A stretch of DNA of 64,000 nucleotides from Mycobacterium deserti (GTDB lineage: Bacteria > Actinomycetota > Actinomycetes > Mycobacteriales > Mycobacteriaceae). The stretch spans positions 434,001 through 498,000 of the forward strand of contig NZ_JAODWD010000003.1 in the NCBI RefSeq assembly GCF_025345615.1, given 5' to 3'. This document shows positions 30,886 to 42,526 of the stretch, piece by piece. The stretch's first letter is position 1, and each line of letters begins with the position of its first letter. The translations under genes were made by a program, and so were the position numbers. The notes beneath the pieces were generated by a model. The model searched no databases and was not told the origin of the DNA. It saw nothing but the letters and a program-made list of their open reading frames with translations.

Positions 30886-31896
30886 ATGGCCGCCACGGGA
30901 ACCTCGAACCGACTTTTCGATGCTGTGGCGCTCGGTTGCGCCCTGGCGATCATTGCTGCGTGCGGGACGCCGCAAACCGCGGATGCACCGGCTGCGACGT
31001 CGGCCCCCCACAGCGCCGCGGCGGCCCCGTCCGTCCGAAGCGTCATCGATCCGCGGTACATGAGTCTCGGTGCCCCGGACTGGGACTGGAAGGTGTTGAG
31101 CCATCACATCACCCATGACAGACAGGTGTTCGACCTCCAGCCGCCCGAGGAGACGTTCACGTTCCCGAACAAATGCCGAGGGTGCAATCATCCCGCGGCG
31201 ACCGCCCGCCTGACCGTGTACGCACAGGGCGGGTACGACCCGGCTGCCGTGGTAACCGGGCAGGAGGTGACGGTCGACGCCGGAGAGGGCTACTACCTCC
31301 CGCCCCGCTGGCCGGCTGGCGCCGTGCTCGCGTGGGAGTACGACAAGAATGCGTGGGCCACCGCACAGGGCAGATCCCAGACGGCGGCCGAGTTGGGCTT
31401 GCTGCAGGAGCTCGCCACGCAGCTGAGGCCCGCCGAACGCATCCCGATCCGCTTCCCGGCGAGCCTGTCCACGCTGCCTGCCGACATGCCCTTGTCCTGG
31501 GCGGGCAATCAACTTCGCATCGACGACACGCAGCTGTCATTCGACGGGTGCGGGCAGGGCCCGTTCGATGTTCCGGTGGCCGCCTGCTCCGAACCCTCCG
31601 ACAAATTGTCGATGAGACTGAACAGGGCCAACGAGTTCTCCTCTCACAAAGTGACGGAACGAGGACGGCAAGAGGTGTACACGGTCCCGGTGCAGATCGG
31701 CGGCAAGGAGGGCTTCATCAACGAAGGTCGGAGCACCGAGGCGGCCATCAAGGCGGCGCCGGGCGTGATCGTCGTCTTCGACTACACGGGTCCGGCCGAT
31801 CGCTTCGCCGAAGTCCTCAAGAACGTGGTGTGGGCGCCGGACCTCATCGACGAGGCGACATGGCCGGCTGTCGCCGATTGGGTCAAGCAGCAGTGA
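30886..31896 (+). CDS. Putative lipoprotein of unknown function
   Basis: 336 residues from ATG 30886. A hydrophobic N-terminus ends in a lipobox (LAIIAAC, Cys26), followed by an Ala/Pro/Ser linker to about residue 50. The exported part carries two CxxC-type pairs (KCRGCNH; also DGCGQGP and ACSEP) and many Trp. No family recognised. Starts 56 bases after the flavodoxin-like gene and ends 10 bases before the next membrane protein, so the latter two may be an operon. Confidence 0.75.
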   Translation: MAATGTSNRLFDAVALGCALAIIAACGTPQTADAPAATSAPHSAAAAPSVRSVIDPRYMSLGAPDWDWKVLSHHITHDRQVFDLQPPEETFTFPNKCRGCNHPAATARLTVYAQGGYDPAAVVTGQEVTVDAGEGYYLPPRWPAGAVLAWEYDKNAWATAQGRSQTAAELGLLQELATQLRPAERIPIRFPASLSTLPADMPLSWAGNQLRIDDTQLSFDGCGQGPFDVPVAACSEPSDKLSMRLNRANEFSSHKVTERGRQEVYTVPVQIGGKEGFINEGRSTEAAIKAAPGVIVVFDYTGPADRFAEVLKNVVWAPDLIDEATWPAVADWVKQQ

Positions 31897-31906
31897 GGGA
31901 GTCAAC

Positions 31907-32368
31907 ATGCCCGGAATAGCCGAACTCGCTTTAGGCGCAGCACCGATCGCCGGAGGGGCGCTTCTCGGTGTGGCCGCAGGCAACCTGCGGGGCCCCGACA
32001 TTCGCGGCATGATCGCCAAAGACATGGACCTCCTGGAGCGTATCCCCGAGGATGCACCGGAGCTGAAAGCCCGTTTGCAAGAAAACATCAACCAGCGCAT
32101 CGACGCCCTCATCACGACGAGTGAGAAGACGCGCGCGCTACGCGAAGCCGCCGTGTCCTACGCCGGAAACTGGCGCGACATAGTCGTTTTCATCTGCGCC
32201 ATCTTGTTCACGATCGTTTGGTGGAACGTCAGCCACAGTCGGGCGAACTGGCTGGTGATGTTCATCGTGATGATCATCGCGTGCGTGGTGGCGGGTATCT
32301 ACGCGGGTCGCGGTCTGCTGCGGTCGGTGAGCACGTTCCTGCGCCGGCGGGACGCCACACCTCAGTAG
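31907..32368 (+). CDS. Two-helix membrane protein, unknown function
   Basis: 153 residues. A Gly/Ala-rich hydrophobic N-terminus (LALGAAPIAGGALLGVAAGN) precedes a charged helical stretch (DLLERIPEDAPELKARLQEN), then two membrane helices at about 86-105 and 111-133. It resembles phage- or stress-type small membrane proteins in layout only. Its end overlaps the end of the convergent CitE-like gene by 7 bases. Confidence 0.75.
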   Translation: MPGIAELALGAAPIAGGALLGVAAGNLRGPDIRGMIAKDMDLLERIPEDAPELKARLQENINQRIDALITTSEKTRALREAAVSYAGNWRDIVVFICAILFTIVWWNVSHSRANWLVMFIVMIIACVVAGIYAGRGLLRSVSTFLRRRDATPQ

Positions 32369-33261
32369 TGGTAGGTGTCCGACGGGGCGGGGATGTGCGC
32401 CGGATCGTCGACGTCGTCGAATTCCGACACCTCGATGCCGTAGGCGCGGGCCAGGTCCAGGATCTTGTTCGCCCTGGCCATGCGCGGCAGGTCGGACCCG
32501 TTGCGGATCTCGCCGCCGTCACGCTCGAACTCATCGAGGAATTCCTTGGCCCAGGCGATTTCGTCGAGTGACGGGGAGAGCCCCTCGTTCACGGTGGGGC
32601 ACTGCTCGGGCGTCAGGCAGATCTTGCCGGTCATCCCGAACTCGGCCGATACCGCGGTCGCTTCGCTGAGCACCAGGGCGCTCGAGCCGACGGTCGGGCC
32701 ATCGATCGCACTCGGCAAGTGCGCGGCCTTGGCCGCGATGGTGAATCGCGAGCGCGCATACGCCAGCGTCGTCGGGTGGTCGCCGAACCCGGTGTCGCGG
32801 CGGAAATCGCCGATTCCGAAGGCCAGCCGGAATGTGCCTTTGGCCGCGGCGATTTCGGTGATGCGCTCGAGGCCACGCGCCGTCTCCACCAGTGCGACGA
32901 TCGGGACGTTCGGCAGCCGTTTGGCCGTTTCGGAGACGTGGTCGACCGACTCCACCATCGCCAGCATCACGCCGCCCACCGCGGTGCCCGACAGCATCTG
33001 CAGATCGTCGGCCCACCACGGCGTCCCGAAACCGTTCACGCGCACCCAGTCGTGGTTGCCGTCGGCCAACCACCTGACCACGTTGTCGCGCGCGGCCACC
33101 TTGTCCTTGGGTGCCACCGCATCTTCGATGTCGAGCACGACGACGTCGGCGCGCGAACTTGCCGCCGGTGCGAACCGCTCGTACTGGGACCCGTTCACCA
33201 GCAGCCAGCTGCGGGCGAGAACGGGATCGATGCGGAAGCCGACGTCGCTGGGTTCGGTCAT
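32362..33261 (-). CDS. HpcH/HpaI aldolase/citrate lyase family protein (CitE-like)
   Basis: 299 residues. TIM-barrel CitE family: SWLLVNGSQYERF at the N-terminus, VVLDIEDAVAPKDK (metal-binding region), VRVNGFGTPWWADDL, VALVETARGLERITEIA and FRLAFGIGDFRRDTG. Such enzymes cleave or form malyl-, citramalyl- or related CoA thioesters with Mg2+. The actual substrate is unknown. Alone on its strand, 22 bases from the hydrolase gene, with which it may be co-transcribed. Confidence 0.88.
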   Translation of the reverse strand: MTEPSDVGFRIDPVLARSWLLVNGSQYERFAPAASSRADVVVLDIEDAVAPKDKVAARDNVVRWLADGNHDWVRVNGFGTPWWADDLQMLSGTAVGGVMLAMVESVDHVSETAKRLPNVPIVALVETARGLERITEIAAAKGTFRLAFGIGDFRRDTGFGDHPTTLAYARSRFTIAAKAAHLPSAIDGPTVGSSALVLSEATAVSAEFGMTGKICLTPEQCPTVNEGLSPSLDEIAWAKEFLDEFERDGGEIRNGSDLPRMARANKILDLARAYGIEVSEFDDVDDPAHIPAPSDTYHY

Positions 33262-33282
33262 CCGCCAATCGTGGCGGACAGA

Positions 33283-34023
33283 TCAGTTGGGAAGCGCGGA
33301 TTCGAAAAGTTCCTGCAGGGCGATCCAGTGCCGTTCGGCGGCCTCCTCGTCGTACGGCGGGTTGTCGGGCACGGCGAAGCCGTGTCCGGCGCGATAGAAC
33401 TCGACGGTGTGCGTGACGCCCGCCGCGCTCAGCGCTTTGTCGAGCGTCTCCGCGTGCTCGGGGGTGAAGCCGTGGTCGTTCTCGGCGCCTGCGACGTACA
33501 CCGTCGCCCTGATTTGCTCGGCGAGCAGGTGCGGGCTCGTGGGCTCGTCGGTGACCAGACCGCTGGCGTGGAAGGACCCCGCAGCCGCAACCCGGTCCGG
33601 CACGCGGCCCGCCACGTAGACCGACGCGCGTCCCCCCATGCAGTAGCCGCACACGCCGAACGCGTCGCCTTTGACTTCTGGCCGGCCGGCCAGGAAGTCG
33701 AAAAACGCCGTGGCGTCACTGGCCAGCATGTCCGGCGTGAGGCTGGAGATCATGCCGAACAGACGCTTGCGTTCCCGCTCGTCAGTGAAGGCCGTCGACA
33801 TGTCGAATGGCGCCCAGTCGCCGTGGCGGTAATAGACGTCCGGCAGCAGCACAGCATGGCCGAAACCGGCCAGCCGTGCGGCCATCTCCTGGAAGGTGTC
33901 GCGCACCCCGCCGGCGTCGACGTACATGACGACGGCGGTCCACGGACCGCTGCCGTTGGGAGTGTGCAGGGTGACGGGGCAGGAGCCGTCGGCTGTGGTG
34001 ACGGTGGCGGAGATGCTCGGCAT
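33283..34023 (-). CDS. Dienelactone hydrolase family protein
   Basis: 246 residues from the ATG at 34023 ([13 protein letters not shown]); the open frame runs further upstream into thyA. Alpha/beta-hydrolase with the Cys nucleophile elbow [13 protein letters not shown] (G-x-C-x-G), catalytic Asp near [12 protein letters not shown] and His in [12 protein letters not shown]. Corresponds to Rv2765, which is likewise divergent from thyA. Substrate unknown. Confidence 0.92.
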   Translation of the reverse strand: MPSISATVTTADGSCPVTLHTPNGSGPWTAVVMYVDAGGVRDTFQEMAARLAGFGHAVLLPDVYYRHGDWAPFDMSTAFTDERERKRLFGMISSLTPDMLASDATAFFDFLAGRPEVKGDAFGVCGYCMGGRASVYVAGRVPDRVAAAGSFHASGLVTDEPTSPHLLAEQIRATVYVAGAENDHGFTPEHAETLDKALSAAGVTHTVEFYRAGHGFAVPDNPPYDEEAAERHWIALQELFESALPN

Positions 34024-34066
34024 GGCTACCGTTCTACTCGGCCCGTGTGGAAGTAAGCTGACCGAC

Positions 34067-34867
34067 GTGCCGATTGCCACGCCGTACGAGGATCTGCTGC
34101 GTCTGGTGCTCGAGCGTGGCACACCCAAGTCGGATCGCACCGGGACCGGGACCCGCAGCCTTTTCGGGCACCAGATGCGCTACGACCTGACGGCCGGCTT
34201 TCCCCTGATCACGACCAAGAAGGTGCACACCAAGTCGGTGATCTATGAGTTGCTGTGGTTCCTGCGCGGTGACTCGAACGTTCGCTGGCTCCAGGAGCAC
34301 GGCGTTACGATCTGGGACGAGTGGGCCTCGGACACAGGCGATCTGGGTCCGGTCTACGGCGTGCAATGGCGGTCGTGGCCGACGCCTTCGGGCGAGCACA
34401 TCGATCAGATCGGCGCTGCGGTGGATCTGCTCAAGTCCGACCCCGACTCGCGGCGCAACATCGTGTCGGCCTGGAACGTCGGCGAAATCCCGCAGATGGC
34501 GCTGCCGCCGTGCCACGCGTTCTTCCAGTTCTACGTCGCCGAGGGCAGGCTGTCGTGTCAGCTGTACCAGCGCAGCGCCGACCTGTTCCTCGGCGTGCCG
34601 TTCAACATCGCCAGCTATGCCCTGTTGACCCACATGATGGCCGCTCAGGCCGGACTCGATGTGGGCGACTTCATCTGGACCGGCGGCGACTGCCACATCT
34701 ACGACAACCACGTCGAGCAGGTTCAGTTGCAACTCAGCCGCGACCCACGGCCCTATCCCGAACTGGTTCTGGCGCCTCGGGATTCGATTTTCGACTACAC
34801 CTTTGAAGACATCGCGATCGTGAACTATGACCCGCACCCGGGGATCAAGGCCCCGGTGGCGGTGTGA
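34067..34867 (+). CDS. thyA: Thymidylate synthase (folate-dependent)
   Basis: 266 residues, GTG start. Makes dTMP from dUMP using methylenetetrahydrofolate, giving dihydrofolate. [12 protein letters not shown] near the N-terminus (phosphate site), catalytic Cys in [13 protein letters not shown] (about residue 148), [20 protein letters not shown] and [12 protein letters not shown]. Followed at 28 bases by dfrA, which recycles the dihydrofolate it makes. Confidence 0.98.
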   Translation: MPIATPYEDLLRLVLERGTPKSDRTGTGTRSLFGHQMRYDLTAGFPLITTKKVHTKSVIYELLWFLRGDSNVRWLQEHGVTIWDEWASDTGDLGPVYGVQWRSWPTPSGEHIDQIGAAVDLLKSDPDSRRNIVSAWNVGEIPQMALPPCHAFFQFYVAEGRLSCQLYQRSADLFLGVPFNIASYALLTHMMAAQAGLDVGDFIWTGGDCHIYDNHVEQVQLQLSRDPRPYPELVLAPRDSIFDYTFEDIAIVNYDPHPGIKAPVAV

Positions 34868-34895
34868 GGACTGCTCGCAGGTCCGCACCGTGTCA

Positions 34896-35411
34896 ATGAC
34901 CGTAGGGCTGATCTGGGCCCAGTCGACATCCGGTGTCATCGGTCGCGACGGCGGCATCCCGTGGCGACTGCCCGAGGACCAGGCCCGATTCAAGGAGCTC
35001 ACCATGGGCCACAGCGTGGTGATGGGGCGGCTGACCTGGGAATCTCTACCGGCGAAGGTGCGTCCGCTGCCGGGACGCAGAAATGTCGTAGTGACCCGGC
35101 AAGCTGAGTACATGGCTGATGGTGCTGACGTGGTGGCGACGCTTGACGATGCTCTTCGCCCGAGGGGCACACCCGAGGACGGCGCGTTGTCCGACGACGA
35201 GTCCTGGGTGATCGGCGGTGGGCAGATCTACGCCCTTGCGCTCGCGGTCGCCACCCGGTGCGAGGTGACCGAGGTGGAGGTCGACCTGCCGCGCGAGGAC
35301 AGCGACGCGATGGCTCCTGTGCTCGACGATTCGTGGCTGGGCGCGACGGGGGAGTGGCTCACCAGTAGTTCGGGGCTGCGCTACCGGTATCACAGCTACC
35401 GTCGCGCATGA
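34896..35411 (+). CDS. dfrA: Dihydrofolate reductase
   Basis: 171 residues from ATG 34896; an in-frame GTG at 34890 adds two residues. NADPH-dependent reduction of dihydrofolate. [40 protein letters not shown] (catalytic Asp), [20 protein letters not shown] and [13 protein letters not shown] are typical. It is about 12 residues longer than the M. tuberculosis enzyme because of an insertion before WVIGGGQ ([14 protein letters not shown]). The stop overlaps the next gene. Confidence 0.97.
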   Translation: MTVGLIWAQSTSGVIGRDGGIPWRLPEDQARFKELTMGHSVVMGRLTWESLPAKVRPLPGRRNVVVTRQAEYMADGADVVATLDDALRPRGTPEDGALSDDESWVIGGGQIYALALAVATRCEVTEVEVDLPREDSDAMAPVLDDSWLGATGEWLTSSSGLRYRYHSYRRA

Positions 35412-36619
35412 CCACGCTGACGGCTGCGCAGGCGCGCCGCATCGCCGTCACCGCGCAGGGCTTCGCCGAAGCGAGACCCGCCGGGCCGGTCACCCGTGCG
35501 CACCTGCGACGGCTGATTTCGAGAATTCAGGTCTTGCAACTGGATTCGGTATCGGTCGCGGTGCGGGCGCATTACGCGCCGGTGTTCAGCAGGCTCGGAC
35601 CATACGACCGCGACGTGCTGGACCGCGCCGCGTGGAGCCACACCGCGAGGTCGCCACGACTGCTGGTCGAGTACTGGGCGCACGAGGCCGCGCTGATGGC
35701 CGTCGAGGACTGGCCGCTGCTGCGTTGGCGGATGCGCGAGTACACCCACGGCCGGTGGGGCACGCACATCGTCAAGAAGAACCCGAAGCTCGCCGACGAC
35801 ATCGTTGCCGCGGTGGCCGAACTCGGGCCGTCGACCGCGGGGCAGATCGAGGAGCATCTGGGCGCCGAGCAGCGCGGCAGGAAGGGTCCGTGGTGGGACC
35901 GAAGCGACACGAAGTGGGTGACCGAGGCGCTGTTCGCCGCCGGCGTGCTGACGACGGCCACCCGCGTCGGGTTCGCCCGCCATTACGACCTGACGGAGCG
36001 GGTGCTCCCGCCGGATGTGGTGGCGCGGGAGATCGACGACGAGGACGCCATTCGTGAGCTGACGTTGCGAGCGGCCTCCGCGCTGGGGGTGGGCACCGAG
36101 GCCGACATCCGCGATTATTTCCGATTGGCGGCGCAGCAGGTGAAGCCGGCGATCGCGAAGTTGGTGGCCGACGGCGTGCTGGAGAAGGTCGATGTCGATG
36201 GTTGGACGGCGCCGGCGTATCTGCGAGCGGGGCAGATCGTGCCGCGGCGCGATCGCGGGACCGCGCTGTTGTGCCCGTTCGACCCGCTGATCTTCTTCCG
36301 GCCGCGGGTCGAGCGACTGTTCGGGTTCCACTACCGGATCGAGATCTACACGCCGGCACCGAAGCGTCAGTACGGGTACTACGTGTGGCCGTTTCTGCTC
36401 GACGGGCGACTCGTGGGGCGTGTCGACCTCAAGGCCGAGCGGGCGGCAGGCGCACTGCACGTCGTCGGTGCCTTCGTCGAGCCCGGTGAGCAGCCGGCCC
36501 TCGTGGCTGCGGCGTTGGCGGGTGAATTGCGCTCGATGGCGTCGTGGCTGGGTCTGGCCGACGTCACCGTCGGCGACCGGGGCGACCTGGTGGGAAGCGT
36601 CGCTGCGGCGCTGAAGTGA
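35408..36619 (+). CDS. Winged-helix DNA glycosylase family protein (YcaQ/AlkZ-like)
   Basis: 403 residues of the HTH_42/YcaQ family, whose characterised members excise alkylated or crosslinked bases. The N-terminal [14 protein letters not shown] contains Q44-L45-D46, matching the family catalytic Q-x-D motif; [20 protein letters not shown] follows. The C-terminal part has [20 protein letters not shown], a signature block. It overlaps dfrA by four bases. Conserved in this place in mycobacteria (Rv2762c region); repair activity here is inferred. Confidence 0.87.
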   Translation: MTTLTAAQARRIAVTAQGFAEARPAGPVTRAHLRRLISRIQVLQLDSVSVAVRAHYAPVFSRLGPYDRDVLDRAAWSHTARSPRLLVEYWAHEAALMAVEDWPLLRWRMREYTHGRWGTHIVKKNPKLADDIVAAVAELGPSTAGQIEEHLGAEQRGRKGPWWDRSDTKWVTEALFAAGVLTTATRVGFARHYDLTERVLPPDVVAREIDDEDAIRELTLRAASALGVGTEADIRDYFRLAAQQVKPAIAKLVADGVLEKVDVDGWTAPAYLRAGQIVPRRDRGTALLCPFDPLIFFRPRVERLFGFHYRIEIYTPAPKRQYGYYVWPFLLDGRLVGRVDLKAERAAGALHVVGAFVEPGEQPALVAAALAGELRSMASWLGLADVTVGDRGDLVGSVAAALK

Positions 36620-36622
36620 CGG

Positions 36623-36925
36623 TCAGACGCAGTCGGCGCAGACCATCCGGTCCCCGGACTGCAGGGCGAGCCGGCTGTGGTGTTGCACCAGGAAGCAGCT
36701 GGCGCACGTGAACTCGTCAGCCTGCTTGGGGATGACCCGCACGGTCAACTCTTCACCCGAGAGGTCGACGTCGGGAAGTTCGATGGGATCGACCGCATCG
36801 CCGTCATCGACGTCGAGCACCGCCACGTCGACCTGACTGCGCCGCCGAGCGGCGAGATCTTCCAGTGATTCGTCGACGGTGTCGTCGGTTTCCTTGGCAC
36901 GCGGTGCGTCGTAGTCAGTGGCCAT
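36623..36925 (-). CDS. DUF4193 family zinc-ribbon protein
   Basis: 100 residues: MATDYDAPRAKETDD start and VRVIPKQADEFTCASCFLV, both signatures of DUF4193. C-x-x-C in FTCASC and in MVCADC (the C-terminus) make a probable zinc ribbon. A short acidic N-terminal region is disordered. Actinobacterial; function unknown. Divergent from thyX with 105 bases between starts. Confidence 0.9.
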   Translation of the reverse strand: MATDYDAPRAKETDDTVDESLEDLAARRRSQVDVAVLDVDDGDAVDPIELPDVDLSGEELTVRVIPKQADEFTCASCFLVQHHSRLALQSGDRMVCADCV

Positions 36926-37030
36926 TCATCACTCCTATTGCGAACAGGTGCCTGGATAACACCGAAGGGGAACGGGTTGTTCCCTGTGTGCCGGGGCTCG
37001 AAACGCGTTCCCGCAACGTTAGGGTGAGCC

Positions 37031-37795
37031 GTGGCCGAGACCGCGCCGCTGCGCGTGCAACTGATCGCCAGGACCGAGTTCCAGGCACCCCCGGACGTGC
37101 CGTGGAACACCGACGCCGACGGCGGTCCTGCGCTGGTCGAGTTCGCCGGCCGGGCGTGTTATCAGAGCTGGTCGAAGCCGAACCCGAAAACCGCGACCAA
37201 CGCGGCATACCTCCGCCACATCATCGATGTCGGCCATCTCTCGGTGCTCGAGCACGCGTCGGTGTCGTTCTACATCACCGGCATCTCGCGGTCCTGCACG
37301 CACGAGCTGATCCGACACCGGCACTTCTCCTACTCGCAACTGTCGCAACGCTACGTGCCCGAGAACGACTCACAGGTGGTCATCCCGCCGGGGATCGAGG
37401 ACGACCCCGAGCTACTCGAGATCTTCACCGCAGCCGCCGACGCCAGCCGCGCCACGTATGCCGAGCTGCTGAGCAGGCTCGAAGCGAAGTTCATGGGCGA
37501 TCAGGGCGGCGAACGACGGGCCGTGCTGCGTCGCAAGCAGGCCCGACAGGCGGCGCGCGCGGTCCTGCCGAACGCCACCGAGACGCGCATCGTCGTCACC
37601 GGCAACTACCGCGCCTGGCGCCACTTCATCGCCATGCGGGCCAGCGAGCACGCCGACGTGGAGATCCGGCGGCTGGCCATCGCGTGCCTGCGACAACTCA
37701 TCGATGCCGCCCCGCAGGTGTTCTCCGATTTCGACATCTACACGCTGGCTGACGGCACCGAGGTCGCCACGAGTCCGCTGGCCACGGAGGCGTGA
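37031..37795 (+). CDS. thyX: Flavin-dependent thymidylate synthase
   Basis: 254 residues, GTG start. Makes dTMP from dUMP with FAD and NADPH, producing tetrahydrofolate directly. The ThyX motif is [16 protein letters not shown] (R95-H96-R97...S); [19 protein letters not shown] and [20 protein letters not shown] also fit. Both thymidylate synthases are thus in this window, as in M. tuberculosis. Leads into dapA and rnj. Confidence 0.97.
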   Translation: MAETAPLRVQLIARTEFQAPPDVPWNTDADGGPALVEFAGRACYQSWSKPNPKTATNAAYLRHIIDVGHLSVLEHASVSFYITGISRSCTHELIRHRHFSYSQLSQRYVPENDSQVVIPPGIEDDPELLEIFTAAADASRATYAELLSRLEAKFMGDQGGERRAVLRRKQARQAARAVLPNATETRIVVTGNYRAWRHFIAMRASEHADVEIRRLAIACLRQLIDAAPQVFSDFDIYTLADGTEVATSPLATEA

Positions 37796-37848
37796 CGCCG
37801 CCGGCCCGGTCCAGTCCGCCGAAGCGTGAGGTCGAGCGGGTAATCTAA

Positions 37849-38756
<908 letters not shown>

Positions 38757-38757
<1 letters not shown>

Positions 38758-40436
38758 TGAACGAAGAACTCAAACCGCCGGGGCCCTTGGCCCCGGGCGG
38801 ACTGCGGGTCACCGCGCTGGGCGGCATCAGCGAAATCGGCCGCAACATGACCGTTTTCGAGCACCTCGGACGGCTGCTGATCGTCGACTGCGGCGTGTTG
38901 TTCCCGACCCATGACGAACCCGGGGTCGACCTGGTCCTTCCGGATCTACGTCTCGTCGAGGACCGACTCGACGACGTGGAAGCGCTCGTGCTCACCCACG
39001 CGCACGAGGACCACATCGGCGCGATCCCGTTCCTGCTCAAGATGCGTCCCGACATACCCGTGGTGGGCTCGAAGTTCACGCTGGCCCTCGTCGCGGAGAA
39101 ATGCCGCGAGCACCGCATCAAGCCGGTGTTCGAAGAGGTCGGCGAGGGTCAGAGTTCGACCCATGGTGTCTTCGAGTGCGAGTACTTCGCGGTCAACCAC
39201 TCGATTCCCGGCTGCCTGGCCATCGCCATCCACACCGGTGCCGGCACGGTGCTGCACACCGGCGACATCAAGTTGGACCAGTCCCCGCCCGACGGCGCGC
39301 CCACCGACCTGCCAGGCATGTCGCGACTCGGCGATTCCGGGGTCGACCTGTTTCTGTGCGATTCGACGAACTCCGAGATACCCGGAGTCGGACCGTCGGA
39401 GAGCGAGATCGGGCCGACCATGCACCGGCTGATGCGTGGTGCTCAGGGTCGCGTCATCGTGGCCTGCTTCGCGTCGAATGTGGCTCGTGTGCAACAGATC
39501 ACCGATGCGGCCGTCGCGCTCGGCCGCAAGGTGTCGTTCGTCGGCCGGTCCATGGTCCGCAACATGGGGATCGCCAGGGAACTCGGTTACCTCAAACTCG
39601 CCGACAACGACGACATCATCGACATCGCGGCGGCCGAGATAATGGCGCCCGAGCGCGTCGTGCTCATCACCACCGGTACGCAGGGCGAATCGATGGCCGC
39701 GCTGTCGCGGATGTCGCGCGGCGAGCACCGCAGCATCACGCTGACAGCGGGTGACCTGATCATCATGTCGTCCTCGCAGATTCCGGGCAACGAGGAGGCC
39801 ATCTTCGGGGTCCTGGATGCATTGGCCAAGATCGGTGCGCGCGTCGTGACCAATGCGCATGCCCGCGTGCATGTCTCCGGCCACGCCTACGCGGGCGAAC
39901 TGCTGTTCCTCTACAACGGCGTCCGACCGCGCAATGTCATGCCGGTGCACGGCACCTGGCGAATGATGCGGGCGAATGCCGCACTGGCGCAGCGCACAGG
40001 GGTGCCGGAGGAGAACATCGTGCTGGCGGAGAACGGCGTCAGTGTCGACCTGGTCGCGGGCCGGGCCTCGATCGCCGGCGCGGTACCGACCGGAAAGATG
40101 TTCGTCGACGGTTTGGTCACCGGTGATGTCGGCGATGCCACACTGGGTGAACGGCTGGTCTTGTCATCGGGTTTCATCGCGATCACGGTGGTCGTTGACC
40201 GTGGGACCGGAAAGCCGGCAGCGCAGGCCCATCTGCACTCGCGCGGGTTCTCCGAGGATCCGAAGGCGCTGGAGCCCGTCGCGATCAAAGTGCAACAAGA
40301 GCTGGAATCCCTTGCCGCGAACAACATCACCGAAGTCGCGCGCATCGCTCAGGCGGTCCGCCGCGTGGTGGGCAAGTGGGTCGGGGAGACCTACCGCCGG
40401 CAGCCGATGATCGTGCCGACCGTCATCGAGATATAG
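38757..40436 (+). CDS. rnj: Ribonuclease J
   Basis: 559 residues, GTG start at the last base of dapA. Metallo-beta-lactamase/beta-CASP nuclease with both endo- and 5'-3' exonuclease activity in mycobacteria. LTHAHEDHIGAIP (H-x-H-x-D-H, about residue 82), NHSIPGCLAI, HTGDIKLD, CDSTNSEIPG and the beta-CASP blocks VIVACFASNVARVQQI and HVSGHAYAGEL. Matches Rv2752c in length and place. Followed convergently by a methyltransferase. Confidence 0.97.
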
Positions 40437-40450
40437 CCGACGTTCGCCGG

Positions 40451-41326
40451 CTACATCTTCTCGGCGTACGCCGTCCACTCGAGATTCGACGCGCTCAGCG
40501 TGCGACCCGCGGGCCCGAGGTAGTGACGCTGGTAGAAGTCGGCCCCCGCCTGTTCGACGAGGCGCCAACCGTATTCGGCGAGGAACGAAGCAACGTCGGC
40601 ACTGTCCAAGCCGAACTTCCACACCTGCTGACGTTGCCTGAACCGCTTGTACAAGGGCCCGGCGTCGTACAAATTCGCTCCGTCGATGAAGTCCCTGCGG
40701 ACGTAGGTGAACGCCAGCCGGCTGCCCGACGCCGCTGTCTGCATGGCAGTGAGGGTGGCCCGGACCGCGTCCTCGGTCAGGTACTGCGTCACGCCCTCCC
40801 AGATGAAGAACGTGCAGTGCTCGGCCCGGTAGCCGTGACCAGTCAGTGTGCCGATCAAGTCGTCGCGTTCGAAATCCAACGGCACCAAATGAACCGACGG
40901 GGGCACCGATCCGATTGCGTGCTCTACGGCCGCCTTCTTCCTCGCGATGTTCACAGGAAGGTCGACTTCGAAGATCGGGATGTCGGACCTACGCGCGAGC
41001 CCGTAGGCCTTCGTGTCCATACCGGCGCCGAGAATCACGACACTCTCGATCGAGGCCAGCGCCTCGGCCAACCTGTCGTCGATGTACCGCTTGCGGCACG
41101 TGATGATCGACCACGCGCCGGCAACGGTTCTCTCGCCCGCCCACACTGTCAGGCGACGCAACGGCCGCCATCGCATGGCGCGGACCAGCAAGCGCTGGCC
41201 GGACGGCACGAACGATCCGGCGAGATCGTCGAAGACCAGGCGGCGTTCCGGTGGCTCGTATTGCTCGATGGCCACCTGCACCATCGGGCCGAAGGCGGTC
41301 TCGGCGGCGGGATCTCGTCGGGCCAT
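40451..41326 (-). CDS. SAM-dependent methyltransferase, leucine carboxyl-methyltransferase-like
   Basis: 291 residues of the mycobacterial LCM/TIGR00027-type family: SVVILGAGMDTKAYGLARRS (motif I, about 93-112), FEVDLPVNIARKKA, PLDFERDDLIGTL and FIWEGVTQYLTEDAVRATLT. The substrate is unknown; the family is much expanded in mycobacteria and often near polyketide genes. Conserved after rnj (Rv2751). Ends four bases... it lies 4 bases downstream of the SDR gene, and is probably co-transcribed with it. Confidence 0.9.
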   Translation of the reverse strand: MARRDPAAETAFGPMVQVAIEQYEPPERRLVFDDLAGSFVPSGQRLLVRAMRWRPLRRLTVWAGERTVAGAWSIITCRKRYIDDRLAEALASIESVVILGAGMDTKAYGLARRSDIPIFEVDLPVNIARKKAAVEHAIGSVPPSVHLVPLDFERDDLIGTLTGHGYRAEHCTFFIWEGVTQYLTEDAVRATLTAMQTAASGSRLAFTYVRRDFIDGANLYDAGPLYKRFRQRQQVWKFGLDSADVASFLAEYGWRLVEQAGADFYQRHYLGPAGRTLSASNLEWTAYAEKM

Positions 41327-41330
41327 CGGC

Positions 41331-42143
41331 TCAGCGCTTGTTGACCGAACCTGCGTCGACCGGCAGCGCGACCCCCGTGATGTAGCGGGCGTCGTCTGAC
41401 GCCAGCCACGCCACCGCGTTGGCGATGTCCTCCGGTTGCAACACCTGCACCGGCAGCGCGTTGCCCATGTCCTGCGGTGACTTCTCGGCGATGCTGCCGA
41501 GCCACGCGCGCGTTGCGTCGTTGTTGATCATCGGTGTGTCCACACCCGCTGGATGCACCGAATTTACCCGAATACTGTGCTTAGCCAACAGGTTCGCGTA
41601 GAGGCGCATCAGGCCGACGATGCCGTGTTTGGCCGCGACGTAACCGATGGCGCCGGGGTCGTCGCTGCCGACGCCGATCAGCCCCGCCACCGAACTGGTC
41701 AGCACGATCGATCCGCCGTCGCCCTGCGCGACCAGGTGTGGCGTCGAGACTTCGACGGTGTGGTGTACACCGGTGAGGTTGACGTCGATCACATCGCGCC
41801 AGCCGTCGGCACCCGCCTGCATCGGCGCGATGCCGGCGTTGGCGACGACGATGTCCAGCCGGCCCAGCTCATCGAGGCCCGCCTGCAGCGCCTTGTTCAA
41901 CGCATCCTGGTCGCGAACGTCGGCCTGCTGCGCCACGATTCGCGCTCCGGTGTCCTTGACCAGCTTGACCGTCGCGGCGAGATCCTCGGCGGATGCCAAC
42001 GGATAGGGCACGGAGGCGATCTGCTCGCAGATGTCGACGGCGATGATGTCGGCTCCGTCGGACGCCAGCCGCACCGCCTCCGCGCGGCCCTGTCCTCGTG
42101 CGGCGCCCGTGATGAAGGCGACTTTTCCCTGCAAGCCTGCCAT
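41331..42143 (-). CDS. Mycofactocin-coupled short-chain dehydrogenase/reductase
   Basis: 270 residues. Classical SDR with [20 protein letters not shown] (TGxxxGxG), [18 protein letters not shown] (NAG), catalytic IVLTSSVAG...YVAAKHG (S, Y-x-x-x-K) and [10 protein letters not shown]. The ARGQGR and the inserted [18 protein letters not shown] stretch mark the subfamily whose nicotinamide is held tightly and re-oxidised by mycofactocin. Substrate unknown, probably an alcohol. Its start overlaps the stop of the monooxygenase-like gene by one base. Confidence 0.9.
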   Translation of the reverse strand: MAGLQGKVAFITGAARGQGRAEAVRLASDGADIIAVDICEQIASVPYPLASAEDLAATVKLVKDTGARIVAQQADVRDQDALNKALQAGLDELGRLDIVVANAGIAPMQAGADGWRDVIDVNLTGVHHTVEVSTPHLVAQGDGGSIVLTSSVAGLIGVGSDDPGAIGYVAAKHGIVGLMRLYANLLAKHSIRVNSVHPAGVDTPMINNDATRAWLGSIAEKSPQDMGNALPVQVLQPEDIANAVAWLASDDARYITGVALPVDAGSVNKR

Positions 42144-42457
42144 CAGGACCGGATCTGGCCTTTGGCCGGGTCGCCGGCGACCACCGGCTGCAGCATTTTG
42201 ATGTCGGGCGCACCGTCGAGATGCTCACCGACGGTGCCGAACAGCGTCGCGACGGCCGGGGCGGTGCTGTGCGTCTTCAGCGCATCCTCGTCGGCCCACT
42301 GCTCGACGAACACGAAGGTGCCGTTGGCTTCGTGGAGCGCGTACAGCTGGCAGCCTGGCTCGTCGTGCACCGCCTCGATGGCCTGCTTGCACGCCTCGCG
42401 AACCGTGTCGACCGATTCGGGCTTGGCTGTCATGGTGGCGACGACGACGACGGGCAT
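42143..42457 (-). CDS. Antibiotic biosynthesis monooxygenase (ABM) domain protein
   Basis: 104 residues with a ferredoxin-like ABM fold: [55 protein letters not shown]. Related to quinol monooxygenase YgiN; reaction unknown. Upstream member of a three-gene operon with the SDR and the methyltransferase (Rv2749-Rv2751 order). Confidence 0.9.
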   Translation of the reverse strand: MPVVVVATMTAKPESVDTVREACKQAIEAVHDEPGCQLYALHEANGTFVFVEQWADEDALKTHSTAPAVATLFGTVGEHLDGAPDIKMLQPVVAGDPAKGQIRS

Positions 42458-42526
42458 GCGCGAGAGCTCCTCGATGAGTTCCGGGTTGGACGAGTGCTCA
42501 GCCTACTCACGGTCACTCGACTGACG

